This document shows, one piece after another, positions 61,392-64,000 of a stretch of 64,000 nucleotides of DNA (its first letter is position 1; every line of letters starts with the position of its first letter). Made by a program: the position numbers and the translations under genes. This stretch comes from Sinomicrobium weinanense (GTDB lineage Bacteria; Bacteroidota; Bacteroidia; Flavobacteriales; Flavobacteriaceae), in the NCBI RefSeq assembly GCF_018863395.1, contig NZ_JAHKRR010000001.1, positions 248,001 through 312,000 on the forward strand, given 5' to 3'. A model generated the notes under the pieces. That model saw only the letters and a list, made by a program, of their open reading frames with translations, ran no database searches and was not told the origin of the DNA.

Positions 61392-62780
61392 ATGAAACCA
61401 AGATATAATATCGCATTGTTGTTAAGTATACTCTTCTTCATGATGTCCTGTGAAGATTTTGTAGCAATCGATCCTCCCAATTCCCGCGTGGTCAGCGATG
61501 TGGTCTTTGAAAACGATGTCCTGGCGATCACCGCCATGAACGGGGTCTACCACCAACTTTTTCAACTCTCGAATTTTGCCGGTGGTGGCATACATTCCGT
61601 GACGGTTTTAGGTGGATTATCTGCCGATGAATTTCAGTTGCACAACACCCTTCTTTACCCCGGGCTCCCCGAGTTTTACCAAAACCAGGTCAGTATAGCC
61701 AACAGCCATAACCTGTCTTTATGGAGCAGTGCTTATAACACGATTTATAATGCCAATGCTGTTTTGGAGGGGCTGGAAACTTCACAGGGAATAACCGCGC
61801 CTGTAAAAAAACAATTGGAGGGAGAAGCCCTGTTTGTCCGGGCTTTTGCTCATTTTTACCTGGTTAACCTGTTTGGGGATGTCCCCCTTATTACCACAAC
61901 AGATTATACTGCCAATGCCCTGGCTTTCCGGGTTTCTGAAACGGACGTTTATAAGCAGATCATACAGGACCTTACTACGGCACAGAAGTTATTGGAAGAC
62001 ACCTATCGCGATGGGGAACGAACATCTCCTAACCGTTTTACGGCGTCTGCACTTTTGGCCCGGGTGTATTTATTCCTGGAAGATTGGGAAAATGCCGAAA
62101 TGATGGCATCAGAAGTTATTGCGGCACATGACCTGTATGTCCTGGAAGAAAACCTGAACGCGGTGTTTTTAGCGAACAATAGAGAAGCGATATGGCAAAT
62201 TTCCCCGGTAGGCTCCACAGGGCAGACCTATGAGGGCAACCTTTTTATTTTAAACACCCCCAATAACTTTTTGACCCCGATGTCACTGAGCAACACACTT
62301 GTCCATTCCTTTGATGATACAGACCAACGATTTGCCGATTGGGTTGGTATTTTGCCCCAGGATGCCGATACGCTTTATTATCCGTATAAATACAAAATCT
62401 CCTTTACCACCGAGGCTCCTTCGGAGTATTCCACAGTTTTTCGGTTGGCCGAACTGTACCTTATCCGGGCGGAAGCCAGGGCACGGCAGGGTAATATTCC
62501 CGGCGCACAGGAAGACCTGAACCACATTCGTGGGCGGGCAGGCCTTGAAAATACTATAGCAACCACAGAAGAAGCGCTTATTAGCGCCGTTTTATCGGAA
62601 AAAAGACGGGAGTTCTTTGCCGAATGGGGACACCGCTGGTTAGACCTGAAACGTACAGGTAGAGCAGCTACTGTATTATCGCCTGTCAAACCCAACTGGA
62701 AGCCTACTGCCGTTTTGCTTCCCATTCCGGAAGCGGAACGCTCCAAAAATCCCAACCTGACCCAAAACGAAGGATACTAA
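61392..62780 (+). CDS. SusD/RagB-family outer-membrane lipoprotein, second system
   Basis: 462 residues. Lipobox MMSC with C20. SusD features: CEDFVAIDPPNSRVVSDVVF, LEGEALFVRAFAHFYLVNLF, GDVPLITTTDY, RFTASALLARVYLFLEDW, RLAELYLIRAEARARQGN and EKRREFFAEWGHRWLDLKRTG. It is shorter than the SusD of the amino-sugar locus and binds substrate for the SusC protein encoded 10 bp upstream. Ligand not deducible. Confidence 0.95.
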   Translation: MKPRYNIALLLSILFFMMSCEDFVAIDPPNSRVVSDVVFENDVLAITAMNGVYHQLFQLSNFAGGGIHSVTVLGGLSADEFQLHNTLLYPGLPEFYQNQVSIANSHNLSLWSSAYNTIYNANAVLEGLETSQGITAPVKKQLEGEALFVRAFAHFYLVNLFGDVPLITTTDYTANALAFRVSETDVYKQIIQDLTTAQKLLEDTYRDGERTSPNRFTASALLARVYLFLEDWENAEMMASEVIAAHDLYVLEENLNAVFLANNREAIWQISPVGSTGQTYEGNLFILNTPNNFLTPMSLSNTLVHSFDDTDQRFADWVGILPQDADTLYYPYKYKISFTTEAPSEYSTVFRLAELYLIRAEARARQGNIPGAQEDLNHIRGRAGLENTIATTEEALISAVLSEKRREFFAEWGHRWLDLKRTGRAATVLSPVKPNWKPTAVLLPIPEAERSKNPNLTQNEGY

Positions 62781-62799
62781 CACACAAATAACAAATACG

Positions 62800-64000
62800 A
62801 TGAAAAAAACAGTTTTTATATTCCTGATCTTTCTTTCCTGGACCTATGGAGAAGCCCAGGAAAACCATTATCCCGAAATCGGAAAGCCGGTCCCAGATTT
62901 TACGTTAAAAAACATGGAAGATTATACTCATACTAAAATTCGTTCCCAGGACCTGAAAGGAAAATTTGTGATCCTATGTTTTTGGAGTAGGTTTTGCTCG
63001 GGTGCCATTAAAAACCTGTCCAAAATGAATACGCTTTACCAACAATTCAAGGGGAAAGCAGAAATTATTTGCATAGGAGGTGAGCACGAGATAAGTCCTG
63101 GCAGCTATATGCTCCCGGGACAAGAACCCGGTATGGATAAGCTGAAAGAACTATATACGCAACTTAAAGACCTGCAAGGACTGGAAGTCCCGATAACCTT
63201 CGACCCCGGGTTATTTCAGCGTTTTGTTCCCAGGACCGTTCCTCATATCTTATGGATCGATGATAAGGGCATTGTACAAGCCATCACAAGTTCCAATTCC
63301 ATAAATGCAGAAAATATTCAGTCCTTTTTAGAAGGGAAGCCTTTCTTCTTTTGGGACGAATCCTATGCGGCAAGGCAGGAAAGAAAACAACACACCTATG
63401 ATCGTCAAAAGCCCTTTTTAACCGATAGTAACGGGGGGAAGGACACTAATTTCCTGTACCGTTCCTTACTGGCCTCTTATACAAGAGATATGCACAAGGT
63501 TCCCAGCCTGCCTTATTCTATGCAGCAGGTATACCGTACTCATGGTTATACACCTCAAGGATGGTTAGAGGGTTGGGCCACGTTGCAGGACTTCTATAAA
63601 ATGGCCTATTTGGCCTATTGGTGGTTGACTAATGAAGAGAAAAAAGAACCAAGGGTAAAAAACCATTATAACCGGGTCGTTTTGGAGCTGAAGAACGATT
63701 CTCTGTTTACGGATTACGATTATGAAAGCCGTAAAAACATGTATGTGTATAGCCTTATTGTACCCCCGGAGAGAGCTACTCCGCAGTACCTAATGAAAAC
63801 CATGCAACAGGATTTATACCGTTATTTTGGGTATGAGGCTAAAGTAGAAACCAGGACACTTCCTTATTGGCGTATTACAGCTCCTGAGAATACTCAAAGA
63901 AAATTAAAAACCAAAGGAGGAAAATATGCTTTGCTTGGGAATGGTTTTACCCGGATAGGTTTTCGAAATGTATCGATGGACAAGTATCTGAATGCCTTGT
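62800..64000 (+). CDS. Secreted TlpA-like thioredoxin-fold protein (3' truncated by window)
   Basis: At least 400 residues, running off the window. Signal peptide MKKTVFIFLIFLSWTYGEAQ. The thioredoxin-like domain (about 25-180) begins YPEIGKPVPDFTLKNMEDY and has ILCFWSRFCSGAIKNL, where the usual CxxC is CSGA, so the resolving cysteine is absent. The cis-Pro loop is RTVPHILWID. The later part (about 330-400: RATPQYLMKTMQQDLYRYFG, KYALLGNGFTRIGFRNVSMD) resembles DUF3738. It belongs to the SusC2/SusD2 operon. It probably binds rather than oxidises its partner. Confidence 0.82.
   Translation, partial: MKKTVFIFLIFLSWTYGEAQENHYPEIGKPVPDFTLKNMEDYTHTKIRSQDLKGKFVILCFWSRFCSGAIKNLSKMNTLYQQFKGKAEIICIGGEHEISPGSYMLPGQEPGMDKLKELYTQLKDLQGLEVPITFDPGLFQRFVPRTVPHILWIDDKGIVQAITSSNSINAENIQSFLEGKPFFFWDESYAARQERKQHTYDRQKPFLTDSNGGKDTNFLYRSLLASYTRDMHKVPSLPYSMQQVYRTHGYTPQGWLEGWATLQDFYKMAYLAYWWLTNEEKKEPRVKNHYNRVVLELKNDSLFTDYDYESRKNMYVYSLIVPPERATPQYLMKTMQQDLYRYFGYEAKVETRTLPYWRITAPENTQRKLKTKGGKYALLGNGFTRIGFRNVSMDKYLNAL

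Overview
The window looks like a chromosomal segment of a Flavobacteriia-type Bacteroidota. It has two SusC/SusD pairs, many lipoproteins with LxxC-type lipoboxes, secreted Gfo/Idh proteins with RR leaders, an IcmF-type mutase, and the TssD (Hcp), VgrG and DUF4280 PAAR-like proteins of the Bacteroidota type VI secretion system (T6SS subtype iii). No rRNA, tRNA, CRISPR array, transposase or integrase was recognised.

Layout. 1-8.6 kb is housekeeping or regulatory: the 3' part of an IcmF-like mutase gene, a DinB-fold protein, an AraC regulator followed by an AldB-like aldehyde dehydrogenase, a convergent esterase, and a two-component pair (TPR sensor kinase overlapping a NarL-type regulator). 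8.7-12.6 kb encodes small envelope proteins, including an OmpA-family lipoprotein. 12.6-13.2 kb holds a tandem repeat built from 21-bp units in 84-bp higher-order units. 13.2-28.3 kb is a divergent amino-sugar locus. Leftward lie SusC, SusD and two Tat-type Gfo/Idh oxidoreductases. Rightward lie a LacI regulator, a DUF1080 lipoprotein, a NagB-like deaminase, a cytoplasmic Gfo/Idh protein, a sodium:solute symporter and a NagA deacetylase. Palindromic TGTGTG..CACACA sites in the central intergenic region are candidate LacI operators.

28.4-39.1 kb and 46.5-56.5 kb are two T6SS cargo islands built to the same plan. Each has a decayed gene, then a nearly identical leader and a TssD gene encoding the same protein, then a divergent TssD paralogue packed against a candidate effector, a candidate immunity protein, VgrG, a DUF4280 PAAR-like protein, and more effector and immunity candidates. 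Island 1 carries a DUF4280 protein fused to a Tlde1-like (DUF2778) cysteine L,D-transpeptidase-type domain. Island 2 carries a candidate zinc metallopeptidase effector (HEYGH) and a 969-residue candidate effector. Between the islands (39.8-46.4 kb) is a run of small lipoproteins, membrane proteins and ankyrin-, WG- and propeller-repeat proteins that could include spare immunity genes. The T6SS core (sheath, baseplate, membrane complex, ClpV) is not in this window.

56.5-58.4 kb has a DUF3592 protein, an XRE-type regulator next to a perfect 18-bp palindrome, and about 0.8 kb without a convincing gene. 58.4-64 kb is a second SusC/SusD pair followed by a TlpA-like secreted protein that runs off the window end. 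A short dispersed element with core CAATTTTCGAACC recurs in at least three intergenic regions.
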